Shown here: piece by piece, positions 9,394 to 17,969 of the stretch
Layout: each line of letters begins with the position of its first letter
Numbering within the stretch: position 1 is the first letter of the stretch
NCBI RefSeq assembly: GCF_000317245.1
Contig: NZ_AJLJ01000194.1
Span: 1-64,000, forward strand
Length of the DNA stretch: 64,000 bases
Source: Fischerella muscicola SAG 1427-1 = PCC 73103
GTDB lineage: Bacteria > Cyanobacteriota > Cyanobacteriia > Cyanobacteriales > Nostocaceae
Direction of reading: 5' to 3'
Notes under the pieces: generated by a model
The model's database searches: none
What the model was told of the DNA's origin: nothing
What the model saw: only the letters and a program-made list of their open reading frames with translations
Program-made: the position numbers and the translations under genes

Positions 9394-9762
9394 ATGAACC
9401 CTAAACTTTTCCTTAGCTTACTCATGAGTGCTAGTGTTGGACTGTTATTGCCTGTAGAAAATAACTCAGCCAGTGCTGCCATGATTTCAGAACAATCTCA
9501 TGCAGTACAACGAGCATCAATTGAATTTGATATTGTTGATTTTTCAGAGCGTAAAAATTCTGAAATGCTCATAGCAGGAAATAGCAACAGTAACAGCAAC
9601 AGTAACAGCAACAGCAACAGCAATAGCAACAGCAACAGCAATAGCAACAGTAACAGCAATAGCAACAGTAATAGCAACAGTAACAGCAACAGCAACAGCA
9701 ATAGCAACAGTAACAGCAACAGCGACAGTGATTCTGGTCGTTCGCGCCGACGTTGGCGTTAG
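9394..9762 (+). CDS. Small secreted Asn-Ser repeat protein (candidate modified peptide precursor)
   Basis: A 122-residue protein. I start at the ATG at 9394 because a perfect AGGAGG (9382-9387) lies 6 bases before it; the open frame reaches 13 codons further upstream without support. Order: a signal-peptide-like N-terminus (MNPKLFLSLLMSASVGLLL, then SASAA), a linker to about residue 60, 24 consecutive Asn-Ser pairs (codons at 9580-9723), two Asp-Ser pairs and a very basic tail ending RRRWR. The next gene, about 200 bp downstream on the same strand, is a JmjC-type oxygenase, so this may be its substrate; that is inference. Alternatives are a low-complexity wall or sheath protein. I recognise no family. 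Confidence 0.75.
   Translation: MNPKLFLSLLMSASVGLLLPVENNSASAAMISEQSHAVQRASIEFDIVDFSERKNSEMLIAGNSNSNSNSNSNSNSNSNSNSNSNSNSNSNSNSNSNSNSNSNSNSNSNSDSDSGRSRRRWR
9580..9723 (+). repeat. Coding hexanucleotide repeat, 24 AAY-AGY units
   Basis: Twenty-four tandem six-base units encode Asn-Ser. Twelve of the 48 codons end in T and the rest in C. I find no first- or second-position change anywhere in the 144 bases. The minus strand of this stretch is open as Leu-rich and Cys-rich frames, which are shadows. Confidence 0.9.
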
Positions 9763-9963
9763 TCAATTTATTTAACAGTAAACCAAGGGTCTAAATTTTC
9801 GATCTAATATCAGGAGGAGCAAATCAATTTTTTAAATTAGCACAATTACTATCAAAATCGCATATATCAATTCAATGTTCCTTGCTTCCTTATATTAATT
9901 TGTCAACAGTTCACAATAATTTGTTGGCAAATTTTCTTATATAGTTTTAGATATTAATGTTTT

Positions 9964-11121
9964 ATGAAGACTTGGCAAGAAGTGCTTACACCGTTTCCAC
10001 TCGCTCAGTTTTTTGCAGAGTATTGGACGCAAAAAGCAATTTATATTTCAGCAGATTATACTCATAAATTCCACAATTTATTTTCCTGGAATGATCTTAA
10101 TTATCTACTCAATTATCACAAACTCCAAGAACCAGATTTACACTTTTCAATGAATGGTAAATCTTTACCACAGACGCAAGAACCGCAAAACTGGAGCGAT
10201 CGCCTACGTCAAGGCGCAACACTCATCGTCAACGGTGTGCATCATCGTGTACCAACAGTAGCAAAACTTGCGGCCGATCTTCGACACGAAATTGGCTATC
10301 AAACTCATGTCAATCTGTATTGTTCGCCAGCTAAACAACAGGGATTTAATTGCCATTACGACACTCACGATGTACTGATCCTGCAAATCGAAGGTAATAA
10401 GAAGTGGTTTGTTTTCTCAGAAACGGTGCTTTATCCTACTCCAGAAATGAAATCATCAAGCCAACTTCCACCAAAAAATCCACCCTATCTGGAGTGTATA
10501 CTCAAAGCTGGAGATGTGCTTTATATTCCGCGAGGACACTGGCATTATGCTGTTGCGTGTGAACATCCTTCCCTGCATCTGACTGTAGGAATTGAGTGTC
10601 AAACAGGGCTTGACTGGCTTGGTTGGCTCATCCATGAGCTACAACAAAATTCTTATTGGCGACAAAGCTTATCTCTGTACGCAGATAATAACACGCAGAT
10701 TTTGGAACAACAATTAACCAGCTTAAAGCAACATTTAATCGACACTCTCAATCAACCTGACATTCTGCACAAATATATAGATGCTTTAGCTTATTGCGAT
10801 CAACCGCCAATTCCTATCAGCTTACCTGCTCAGATTGGAAATGATATTTTTCCCAACGGATTCATGACAAGATTTACTTGGTCTCCACTACATCACCTTT
10901 CTACCAAGCAAATAGGTGAGGAACACTATCAAGTGCAAATTGGTGCAAAACGAATAGATTTAAAGGGAATTCCAGTAAATCTCATCAAAAATTTATGCGC
11001 TCGAGATGAATTTAGTCTACTTGACATTGCCGATTGGGTTCCTGAACTTGATTTTGATGGTGATATTGCACCACTCATTACACGTTTAGTTACAGAAGGA
11101 ATCTTGCAAATCAAAAATTAA
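9964..11121 (+). CDS. JmjC/cupin-4 type Fe(II)/2-oxoglutarate oxygenase
   Basis: A 385-residue protein of the ROX/NO66-like JmjC family, which hydroxylates protein side chains (Arg, His or Asn in known members) using Fe(II), O2 and 2-oxoglutarate. The N-terminus has the family pattern FFAEYWTQKAIYI and LFSWNDLNYLL. Iron ligands are His131 and Asp133 in HYDTHDVLILQIEG and His194 in PRGHWHYA. The C-terminal part (about 310-385) looks like the winged-helix domain of ROX enzymes. It follows the Asn-Ser repeat gene on the same strand; no clear Shine-Dalgarno precedes its ATG. The substrate is not known; the neighbouring repeat protein, or a ribosomal protein as for other ROX enzymes, are the two options. 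Confidence 0.88.
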   Translation: MKTWQEVLTPFPLAQFFAEYWTQKAIYISADYTHKFHNLFSWNDLNYLLNYHKLQEPDLHFSMNGKSLPQTQEPQNWSDRLRQGATLIVNGVHHRVPTVAKLAADLRHEIGYQTHVNLYCSPAKQQGFNCHYDTHDVLILQIEGNKKWFVFSETVLYPTPEMKSSSQLPPKNPPYLECILKAGDVLYIPRGHWHYAVACEHPSLHLTVGIECQTGLDWLGWLIHELQQNSYWRQSLSLYADNNTQILEQQLTSLKQHLIDTLNQPDILHKYIDALAYCDQPPIPISLPAQIGNDIFPNGFMTRFTWSPLHHLSTKQIGEEHYQVQIGAKRIDLKGIPVNLIKNLCARDEFSLLDIADWVPELDFDGDIAPLITRLVTEGILQIKN

Positions 11122-11307
11122 CTGATCAAAAACTATCCTTAAAAAAACTCAGCGTCCCTCTGCGCTAACTTTGCGTGACTCTGCGTTTACAAAACTGACA
11201 TTATCTACCAGTTAATAGTTAGTAGTTGGTTGTTAACCACTAACTAACTACTAACCATTAATCACCAATAGCGAACACAACAAAGATGTTGATCAACACC
11301 AACCGTA
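11122..11307. repeat. Convergent spacer with CTCTGCG repeats and a TTAGTAG hairpin
   Basis: Between two convergent genes. Bases 11141-11190 carry the dispersed CTCAGCGTCCCTCTGCGC...CTCTGCGTTT repeat, which recurs at 62591-62634 and, inverted, inside the element at 18954-19086. Bases about 11215-11262 hold AGTTAGTAGTTGGTTGTTAAC followed by ACTAACTAACTACTAAC, which can pair as a hairpin and may terminate transcription from both sides. Confidence 0.55.
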
Positions 11308-14300
11308 TTACTTCGAGTTTTGCAACAATTCCAAAATTCGCTGCAAAGGAATCTCAATCCAATCCGGACGGTTTTTGAGTTCGTAGTCTAATTCTAAGAT
11401 GACTTTCTCTAACAAGAAAGCATCTAACAGGACTTTTAACTCTTGCGGATGCTTGGGTATGAAAGCCGCATGATCTGCTGTTGCTAGGTAGGATTTTAAG
11501 AAGGCTACGCTAGACCAACAGAAAAAGAACCGTTGCCAGTGTTCTGCTAATGGTAATTCATCCGGACGCAGTATACCGCTTTCTTTTTCATTTCGCAGAC
11601 CAACGCGGCTGGCATAGTAGAAAGATCCGATCATGGAAGCAACATCCCGTAGGGGCGATCGCTTCATCCGGCGTTCACTTAAAGGACGCTTTGAGTCACC
11701 TTCAAAATCAATGATGATGAAATCTTTACCCGTATACAAAACTTCCTCTAAGGAATAATTGCCATGACAACGAATCCGCATGGCAGTGATTTTGTGATTC
11801 AAAATCTCTTGGAAGCGTGACAAAATCAACTCGCGTTGATTGAGTACCAATTTTGCTAAAGGTTGCACATCATTAGGCAGTTGCATTAAATGTTTGTTCA
11901 ACAGCAACAATGTTTGTCCTACCTGATTCCGCATGTATTGGTAAATTGAGCGCTGGTAGAACGAAGAAAATGGCTCTGGTGCAAAATTGACATTTTCAAG
12001 GTCAGATGCTAAGGCTATGTGCAGTTCCGCAGTCCGTTGTCCTAGCAACTCAGCCACCACTAGGTAATTGCCCATGAACTCTTGAGCCATTTCCGGAATC
12101 GGAATTTCTACTGCTGCTTGCAACAAGTTAGAAGGTAGCTCAATATCAGCTATATCTACGTATTTTGGCAAAACTTGCTCAAAAAAGTCACGCAGGCTAT
12201 CCAAAGAATAAGACCAAGCATCTCGAATCTCAGGAATATATTTTCGCAAAATGCCCAATGTCATGGGTGCAGATCCTTTATGGTGGTATTCCAATGCACC
12301 AGCAACGGGGGCTAAATGTTCTAACTGGGGTGTGCTTTTATTGATTGCAGCTTTGGTGAGAAAACGACCAATCTCTAAGTCAGGGTTGATACCCGCTTCA
12401 ACTTTGCGGAAGATTTTGCAGATCAAGCGATCGCCATAAATAATGCCTGTGTTAGTATGTTCTCCTTTGAGTAAATGCGCTTCCAGGGAAACACTACTAC
12501 TTTTATCACTGATCTGAGTGAGGATTTCGGGGAAATCTTCTGTGGTTGTTCCAACTAATTTACCCTCCATACCGATAAAGGTATGATGATGAGCGATCGC
12601 ATCTAAGGGAATACTCAAAAACTCATCTTGTCCTAAAGCATCAAATAAAATTCCAGTTTCTTGTTTACCCTGGACGTAAATTTGAGCTACTACTTGTTCA
12701 GTGTGAGTACTAAAGCGCTCGTTACCAATTCCATCTGTCTCGTAGGCAAGGGTGAGAACGTAAGTTTGAGGATCGCCTTCGGTGTAGTCCACCCGCAACA
12801 ATATAATATATGCCTGGGTGGCTTCGTGATTTACAGGAATAGCTTCTATGATGTGGGTAGCTTGGATGATGCGTGTTTTGCCATCGAACCAAGCACAACT
12901 ACACAGGTAGTCTGGCAGTATAGTTTCAAGTGCTGTCCTCGCCTCACCTTTAGCAAAAATATTTTGCCATTTGCCACTCACTATTAATTTCGGTATTTGG
13001 TTGGGATTGCGAATTGGACAAGTAAAGCTGGGTTGCAATTGCAATGTAAACCAGTAGAATGCATGAGGCCCCAAGCTGAGGAAGTAAGGAGAGTCGCTAA
13101 TTACCGGAAAAGTGTTGCGGCCAAAAATTTCTACCGGCACCATACCATTAAAGGCAGACAAATCCAATTCTACAGTTTGTACAAACCGTGAGAGATTGGC
13201 GACAACGAGAATGTGTTCATCGTTGTAGTTGCGGGTAAAGGCTAATACTTTGCGGTTTTCTGGATACAAAAATTCAAATGTCCCGCGACCAAAAGCCTGA
13301 TAGCGTCCTCTAGTGGCAATGAGTCGTTTAGTCCACCACCACAGGGAATTTGGGTTTGCCCGTTGTGCTTCGACGTTGAGTGCTTCGTAGTGGTACTCTG
13401 GGTCTACAATTAAGGGAGCATAAAGCCTTTGGGGATTGGCACTACTAAAACCGCCGTTTCTGTCAGGACTCCACTGCATTGGAGTACGTACACCATTGCG
13501 ATCGCCCAAATAAATATTATCCCCCATGCCAATCTCATCACCGTAATACAATACGGGTGTTCCTGGCAAAGACATTAACAAAGCATTCATCAACTCAATC
13601 CGGCGACGGTTATTACCCATCAATGGCCCCAGACGGCGACGAATACCCAAGTTGATCCGGGCTTGAGGATCTTGGGCGTAAACTTTATACATGTAATCAC
13701 GGTCTTCATCACTGACCATTTCCAAAGTCAGTTCATCGTGGTTACGTAGAAAAAGCGCCCACTGACAGTTATCGGGAATTGGCGGCGTCTGTTGCAAAAT
13801 GTCAATTATGGGGAAGCTATCTTCCATATGTAATGCCATATACAGACGTGGCATCAGAGGAAAGTGAAAATCCATTTGGCACTCATCCCCTTGCCCGTAA
13901 TACTCTACCGCATCTTCAGGCCACTGGTTTGCTTCTGCCAGTAACATCCGGTTAGGGAAATTGTCGTCTACATGGCGGCGCAATTTCTTTAAGAACTCGT
14001 GGGTTTCTGGTAGGTTTTCGCAGTTGGTTCCCTCGCGTTCATAAAGATAAGGTACTGCATCTAAACGCAGTCCATCCACACCCATCTCTAACCAAAAATC
14101 AACAACATTAAATAGCGCCTGCTGTAGTTCTGGGTGTTCAAAGTTTAAATCTGGTTGGTGAGAATAAAAGCGATGCCAATAGTACGCCTTCGCTACAGGG
14201 TCCCATGTCCAGTTAGAAGTTTCAAAATCCTTGAAGATGATCCGCGTATCTTGATACTTTTCAGGGGTGTCACTCCAAACATAAAAATTTCTGGCTGAAC

Positions 14301-14682
14301 TGCCCACAGGCGATCGCCGCGCCCTTTGAAACCAAGGGTGTTGATCGGAGGTGTGATTAATGATTAACTCAATAATGACGCGAATTCCGCGCTCATGGGC
14401 AGCTGTTAAAAAAGCCTTAAAGTCTTCTAGATTACCGTAGATGGCGTTAACACTAGTGTAATCTGAGATGTCATAGCCATCATCGCGTAATGGTGAGGGA
14501 AAAAAGGGCAGTACCCAAACTGCGGTGACTCCCAAATCTTGCAAGTAATCTAACTTCTGTGTTAACCCACGAAAATCACCAATGCCATCGCTATCGCTAT
14601 CGGCAAAGGCACGTACAGGCACTTCGTAGATTACAGCATCTTTAAACCAAAGCGGATCGTCCTTCAAAATCGGATTTTGCAT
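11308..14682 (-). CDS. treS: Trehalose synthase fused to maltokinase (TreS-Mak)
   Basis: A 1124-residue two-enzyme fusion. Residues 1 to about 550 are a GH13 trehalose synthase interconverting maltose and trehalose: DGIGDFRGLTQKLDYLQ, VIIELIINHTSDQHPWF, GLRLDAVPYL (Asp about 208), LLAEANQWPED (Glu about 250), FLRNHDELTLEM. From about residue 600 on is a maltokinase (Pep2-like) that phosphorylates maltose: LEAHLLKGEHTNTGIIYGD and the kinase loop RCHGNYSLEEVL...DFIIIDFEGD near the C-terminus. Such fusions are known in the GlgE pathway; no glgE is in this window. It is divergent from malQ across 107 bp, so shared control is plausible. Confidence 0.94.
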   Translation of the reverse strand: MQNPILKDDPLWFKDAVIYEVPVRAFADSDSDGIGDFRGLTQKLDYLQDLGVTAVWVLPFFPSPLRDDGYDISDYTSVNAIYGNLEDFKAFLTAAHERGIRVIIELIINHTSDQHPWFQRARRSPVGSSARNFYVWSDTPEKYQDTRIIFKDFETSNWTWDPVAKAYYWHRFYSHQPDLNFEHPELQQALFNVVDFWLEMGVDGLRLDAVPYLYEREGTNCENLPETHEFLKKLRRHVDDNFPNRMLLAEANQWPEDAVEYYGQGDECQMDFHFPLMPRLYMALHMEDSFPIIDILQQTPPIPDNCQWALFLRNHDELTLEMVSDEDRDYMYKVYAQDPQARINLGIRRRLGPLMGNNRRRIELMNALLMSLPGTPVLYYGDEIGMGDNIYLGDRNGVRTPMQWSPDRNGGFSSANPQRLYAPLIVDPEYHYEALNVEAQRANPNSLWWWTKRLIATRGRYQAFGRGTFEFLYPENRKVLAFTRNYNDEHILVVANLSRFVQTVELDLSAFNGMVPVEIFGRNTFPVISDSPYFLSLGPHAFYWFTLQLQPSFTCPIRNPNQIPKLIVSGKWQNIFAKGEARTALETILPDYLCSCAWFDGKTRIIQATHIIEAIPVNHEATQAYIILLRVDYTEGDPQTYVLTLAYETDGIGNERFSTHTEQVVAQIYVQGKQETGILFDALGQDEFLSIPLDAIAHHHTFIGMEGKLVGTTTEDFPEILTQISDKSSSVSLEAHLLKGEHTNTGIIYGDRLICKIFRKVEAGINPDLEIGRFLTKAAINKSTPQLEHLAPVAGALEYHHKGSAPMTLGILRKYIPEIRDAWSYSLDSLRDFFEQVLPKYVDIADIELPSNLLQAAVEIPIPEMAQEFMGNYLVVAELLGQRTAELHIALASDLENVNFAPEPFSSFYQRSIYQYMRNQVGQTLLLLNKHLMQLPNDVQPLAKLVLNQRELILSRFQEILNHKITAMRIRCHGNYSLEEVLYTGKDFIIIDFEGDSKRPLSERRMKRSPLRDVASMIGSFYYASRVGLRNEKESGILRPDELPLAEHWQRFFFCWSSVAFLKSYLATADHAAFIPKHPQELKVLLDAFLLEKVILELDYELKNRPDWIEIPLQRILELLQNSK

Positions 14683-14792
14683 AGTTTATACAACCTATTG
14701 GCAATAAGTTATTGTACAAGGGAGACTCGCAACCTGGTTGAAATTTTAGACCTTTTTGTATTACCTGATACCGAATTTCTGAGGATTTTGTG

Positions 14793-16313
14793 ATGAGTTT
14801 TCAAAGAGCAAGCGGAATTTTGTTACATCCTACTTGTCTGCCTAGTCAATTTGGCATAGGTGATTTAGGTCATTCAGCTTACGAGTTTGTGGATTTTTTG
14901 CAGAGAAGTGGCCAAAGACTGTGGCAAATTTTGCCATTGGGACCTACGGGCTATGAACATTCACCCTATACAATGAATTTTAGTGCTTTTGCAGGAAATC
15001 CACTGCTGATCAGTCTAGAGCAGTTGGTGCAAGAGAATTTACTATCCCAAGAGGAATTGACGCTGCCACCAAAAGGTGCAGCAGATAACCCCAATCGAGT
15101 TAATTTCGATGCGGTAATTCCTCACAAAATGAAAATTCTCCGTCTTGCTTATGAAAGCTTCCAACATTCCCTGACGGAAAAATCAAACCCTGAGTATGAA
15201 CAATTTTGTCAGATGCAATCGGCTTGGCTCGACGATTACGTCTTGTTTATGGCGCTGCTAGAAGCCAACGAAGGCAAAGCGTGGAGTCAGTGGGAAGAGG
15301 CGATCGCTCGCCGTGAACCCAATGCCTTACAAGCCGCGACTGAAGATCTTAACAACGAAATACAATACCATAAATTCTTACAATTTAAATTTTTTCAGCA
15401 GTGGTCACAATTACGTGCCTACGCCAACGGCAAAAACATCCAAATTGTTGGGGATATTTCTATTTACGTTTGTCACAACAGTTCTGACGTATGGGCAAAT
15501 CCTGACATTTTTCAACTCGACTCACAAACCCTAGAACCTGCTTATATTGCGGGTGTGCCACCAGATTACTTTAGCGCCACAGGGCAACTGTGGGGAAATC
15601 CAGTTTACGACTGGGAGAAATTGCAGCGAACCAACTTTGCGTGGTGGATCGAACGTTTCCGCGCCACATTACAATATGTAGATATTGTCAGAATTGATCA
15701 CTTCCGGGGTTTTGAAGCTTACTGGCGCGTACCTGCTGGCGAAGAAACAGCGATTAATGGTGAGTGGGTGAAAGCACCAGGAGTAGAATTTTTTGAAACA
15801 TTGGGAACAACTTTAGGTAGTTTGCCCGTGATGGCAGAAGATTTAGGTATTATTACACCAGAAGTAGAAGACTTGCGCGATCGCTTTGATTTTCCAGGAA
15901 TGCGAATCTTGCAATTTGCTTTCGGTGGTGGTTCAGATAATGCTTACCTACCTCATCATTACATTAAAAACACTGTCGTGTATCCAGGCACTCACGATAA
16001 CGAAACTACACTAGGTTGGTGGCAAGATGGAGCCAAACCCGAAGAAAAGCAAATGGTTGCTAAATATCTGGGTTATGACTCGCCAGAAGAAATTCTCGAT
16101 ATCAATTGGGAATTTATTCGCACAGCTTTAGCTTCTGTCGCTGATTTAGCAATCCTTCCCCTCCAAGATATTTTGGGTTTAGATAATAGTGGCAGAATGA
16201 ACGATCCAAGTGTGAACGCAGGTAACTGGCGTTGGCGTTACACCAGTTCTGATTTACTCACATCAGAGTTGAGTCAAAGATTGTTAGAGATGACACAACT
16301 CTACAGTCGTTGA
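14793..16313 (+). CDS. malQ: 4-alpha-glucanotransferase MalQ
   Basis: A 506-residue GH77 enzyme (amylomaltase) that transfers maltodextrin segments and releases glucose. Motifs: ASGILLHPTCLPSQFGIGDLG at the start, LPLGPTGYEHSPY, VRIDHFRGFEAYW (nucleophile Asp), MAEDLGIITPEV (Glu) and YPGTHDNETTLGWW. I use the ATG at 14793 rather than the in-frame GTG just before it; TGAGGA lies about 10 bases upstream. It is divergent from treS and joins the glycogen/maltodextrin/trehalose set of this block. The length is typical for the family. Confidence 0.95.
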   Translation: MSFQRASGILLHPTCLPSQFGIGDLGHSAYEFVDFLQRSGQRLWQILPLGPTGYEHSPYTMNFSAFAGNPLLISLEQLVQENLLSQEELTLPPKGAADNPNRVNFDAVIPHKMKILRLAYESFQHSLTEKSNPEYEQFCQMQSAWLDDYVLFMALLEANEGKAWSQWEEAIARREPNALQAATEDLNNEIQYHKFLQFKFFQQWSQLRAYANGKNIQIVGDISIYVCHNSSDVWANPDIFQLDSQTLEPAYIAGVPPDYFSATGQLWGNPVYDWEKLQRTNFAWWIERFRATLQYVDIVRIDHFRGFEAYWRVPAGEETAINGEWVKAPGVEFFETLGTTLGSLPVMAEDLGIITPEVEDLRDRFDFPGMRILQFAFGGGSDNAYLPHHYIKNTVVYPGTHDNETTLGWWQDGAKPEEKQMVAKYLGYDSPEEILDINWEFIRTALASVADLAILPLQDILGLDNSGRMNDPSVNAGNWRWRYTSSDLLTSELSQRLLEMTQLYSR

Positions 16314-16362
16314 ATAACTTCTTGCAAAAGTCAGGGGATTTTTAAATCATTCGTTAACCACA

Positions 16363-16395
16363 AGATCCCCGACTTTTTCAAAAAGTCGGGGATCT
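16363..16395 (+). terminator. Perfect 33-nt hairpin after malQ (GATCCCCGAC family)
   Basis: Sixteen-base arms (AGATCCCCGACTTTTT and its exact complement) flank a single C, 50 bp past the malQ stop. The same core palindrome recurs at 1439-1470, 9070-9095, 9178-9210 and, with a changed end, 21532-21566. It is a dispersed repeat that may double as a terminator. Confidence 0.6.
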
Positions 16396-16438
16396 GACTC
16401 TCTCAATTTTCACAACTCATTTAAGATTGCTATAACTC

Positions 16439-16606
16439 GATGCATTCGCAATGCAACCCAATACAATCGTAATGTAAGCTGATGCATTCGCAATGTAACT
16501 CGATACAATCGCAATGCGACCCGATACATTCGCAATGCGACCCGATACATTCGCAATGCGACCCGATACATTCGCAATGCGACTCGATGCAATCGCATTG
16601 CAACCC
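16439..16606. repeat. 21-bp tandem repeat, 8 units
   Basis: Eight 21-bp units of the form GATACATTCGCAATGCGACCC, with drift toward both ends and three near-identical units in the middle. There are no spacers, so it is not CRISPR. Because 21 is a multiple of three, all frames stay open on the minus strand as heptapeptide repeats, but there is no start context and no protein signature. The rest of 16314-16800 holds the hairpin just after malQ and A/G-rich spacer containing no gene I can support. Confidence 0.85.
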
Positions 16607-16800
16607 AATGCGTTAATTGAAAATACCTAAACAAAACTAATTACACAATCTTCAAGTTCCCCGTTCTCTGTTTCTTCCCGTTCCCTTTAACTGTTCACTG
16701 ATAACTGATAACTGTAAAAATAAATCGAGCTCGCTGCGCTCGCAAAAGGCAAAGGGACAAGAAAAAAGAGCAGAAGGTAAAAGGGCAAAAGTGTAAAGGG

Positions 16801-17952
16801 CTAGTAAGTCCTCCCGACAGCACAGACAACACGAAAACCAATATCGTGGTCGAAGTTGTCGCGCCTATCGTCGATGAGGCGATACGCAGAACGGCAGTTT
16901 TTAGGATCGTCGCCCCAAGAACCGCCCCGCAGCACAGGTCTTTGATTGTCATTATCATTAAAATCTACCCATGCACTGCCATCAGTCGGCGCTCCTGCAT
17001 AATTCTCATGCCAAGAATCTGCACACCATTCCCAAACATTGCCGTGCATATCGTATAAACCAAAGGCGTTAGGCGGAAAATATCCTACAGGTGTTGTTTC
17101 TTCTCGATACTTTCCTTCAGGCCCATCACTATAGGTGTAGTTACCGTCATAATTTGCCAAATCAGTTGTAATCGTTTCACCAAAATAAAACGGTGTCGTT
17201 GTCCCTGCACGACATGCATATTCCCACTCAGCTTCACTCGGTAGCCGATATTCTCGTTTTGTTTTTAAAGAAAGTCTGGCACAAAATTCGACTGCATCAT
17301 ACCAAGACACACGTTCTACAGATCGGTTATCGCCTTTAAAATTGGATGGATCAGGTTTTAAGTCACGATTAATTTTCGGTAATGCAGCTACAGCTCGCCA
17401 TTGAGCTTGAGTGATGAGATATTTACCCATGAAAAAAGTAGAAACAATGACTCTATGTTGCGGTCTTTCGCTGTCATCGCTACCACTTTCTTCTATTGGT
17501 GCGCCCATTGTAAATCTACCACTGGGAATTTCCACCATCTCCAAACGTATACCCTGTCCCAAATCTTCGACAAAGTATTTTGCTGTTTCTAAACGACGAT
17601 TCAAAATCAGTTCTTTTTGAGGAGATAATCCTCGCACCGTCACCACTTCAAATTCAAATTCTCGCAAGTTGGGTAGAGAAATTTGTGGTTTTTGCGCTTG
17701 TTTTACTACATCTTGCCAGTGAGGAATTGCATTTACTGACTCTTTTTGTCCCAATAATTGCTTTAACTCAGCCTCTACTTGCTGCATTTGCTCTACTAAA
17801 TTGTCAGCCTGTTTTTTCAGCAGCAGACGATTTCGAGCATCATATTCTTGAACATATTGCTTCATCACCACACAATACTCTTCGCTTAAATGCTCGAACA
17901 GTTCTTGCAGCGCTTTTACTTGAATATCGCGTGTGTTAAACGTCTCTGCCAT
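16801..17952 (-). CDS. Formylglycine-generating-enzyme (SUMF1/FGE-sulfatase) domain protein with coiled-coil N-terminus
   Basis: A 383-residue protein. Residues about 10-70 are a charged coiled coil (LSEEYCVVMKQY...RLLLKKQADNLVEQM). From about residue 140 a full FGE-type domain follows: GRFTMGAPIEESGSDDSERP, VERVSWYDAVEFCARL, YRLPSEAEWEYACRAGT, GLYDMHGNVWEWCADSW, VLRGGSWGDDPKNCRSAYR and GFRVVC. In bacteria most such domains are not sulfatase activators but binding or effector modules. It lies 17 bp downstream of the caspase-like gene on the same strand, almost certainly one operon. The coiled coil closely resembles the C-terminus of that caspase protein, which suggests the two bind each other or a common partner. 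Confidence 0.88.
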   Translation of the reverse strand: MAETFNTRDIQVKALQELFEHLSEEYCVVMKQYVQEYDARNRLLLKKQADNLVEQMQQVEAELKQLLGQKESVNAIPHWQDVVKQAQKPQISLPNLREFEFEVVTVRGLSPQKELILNRRLETAKYFVEDLGQGIRLEMVEIPSGRFTMGAPIEESGSDDSERPQHRVIVSTFFMGKYLITQAQWRAVAALPKINRDLKPDPSNFKGDNRSVERVSWYDAVEFCARLSLKTKREYRLPSEAEWEYACRAGTTTPFYFGETITTDLANYDGNYTYSDGPEGKYREETTPVGYFPPNAFGLYDMHGNVWEWCADSWHENYAGAPTDGSAWVDFNDNDNQRPVLRGGSWGDDPKNCRSAYRLIDDRRDNFDHDIGFRVVCAVGRTY

Positions 17953-17969
17953 AAACTAGCTCAATTTAG

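Noticed and set aside
9498-9766. Poly-Leu and Cys-rich minus-strand frames opposite the Asn-Ser repeat
   Set aside because: They exist only as the complement of the AAY-AGY repeat and have no start context.
16439-16606. CRISPR array
   Set aside because: Units are contiguous without spacers and there are no cas genes; the same applies to 42232-42458.
16410-16634. Minus-strand frame with MYRVALR repeats
   Set aside because: Open because of the 21-bp period of the tandem repeat; no Shine-Dalgarno, family or flanking coding signal.
16801-17952. True sulfatase-activating formylglycine-generating enzyme
   Set aside because: No sulfatase gene nearby and it is paired with a caspase; most bacterial proteins with this domain have other roles, so only the domain is called.
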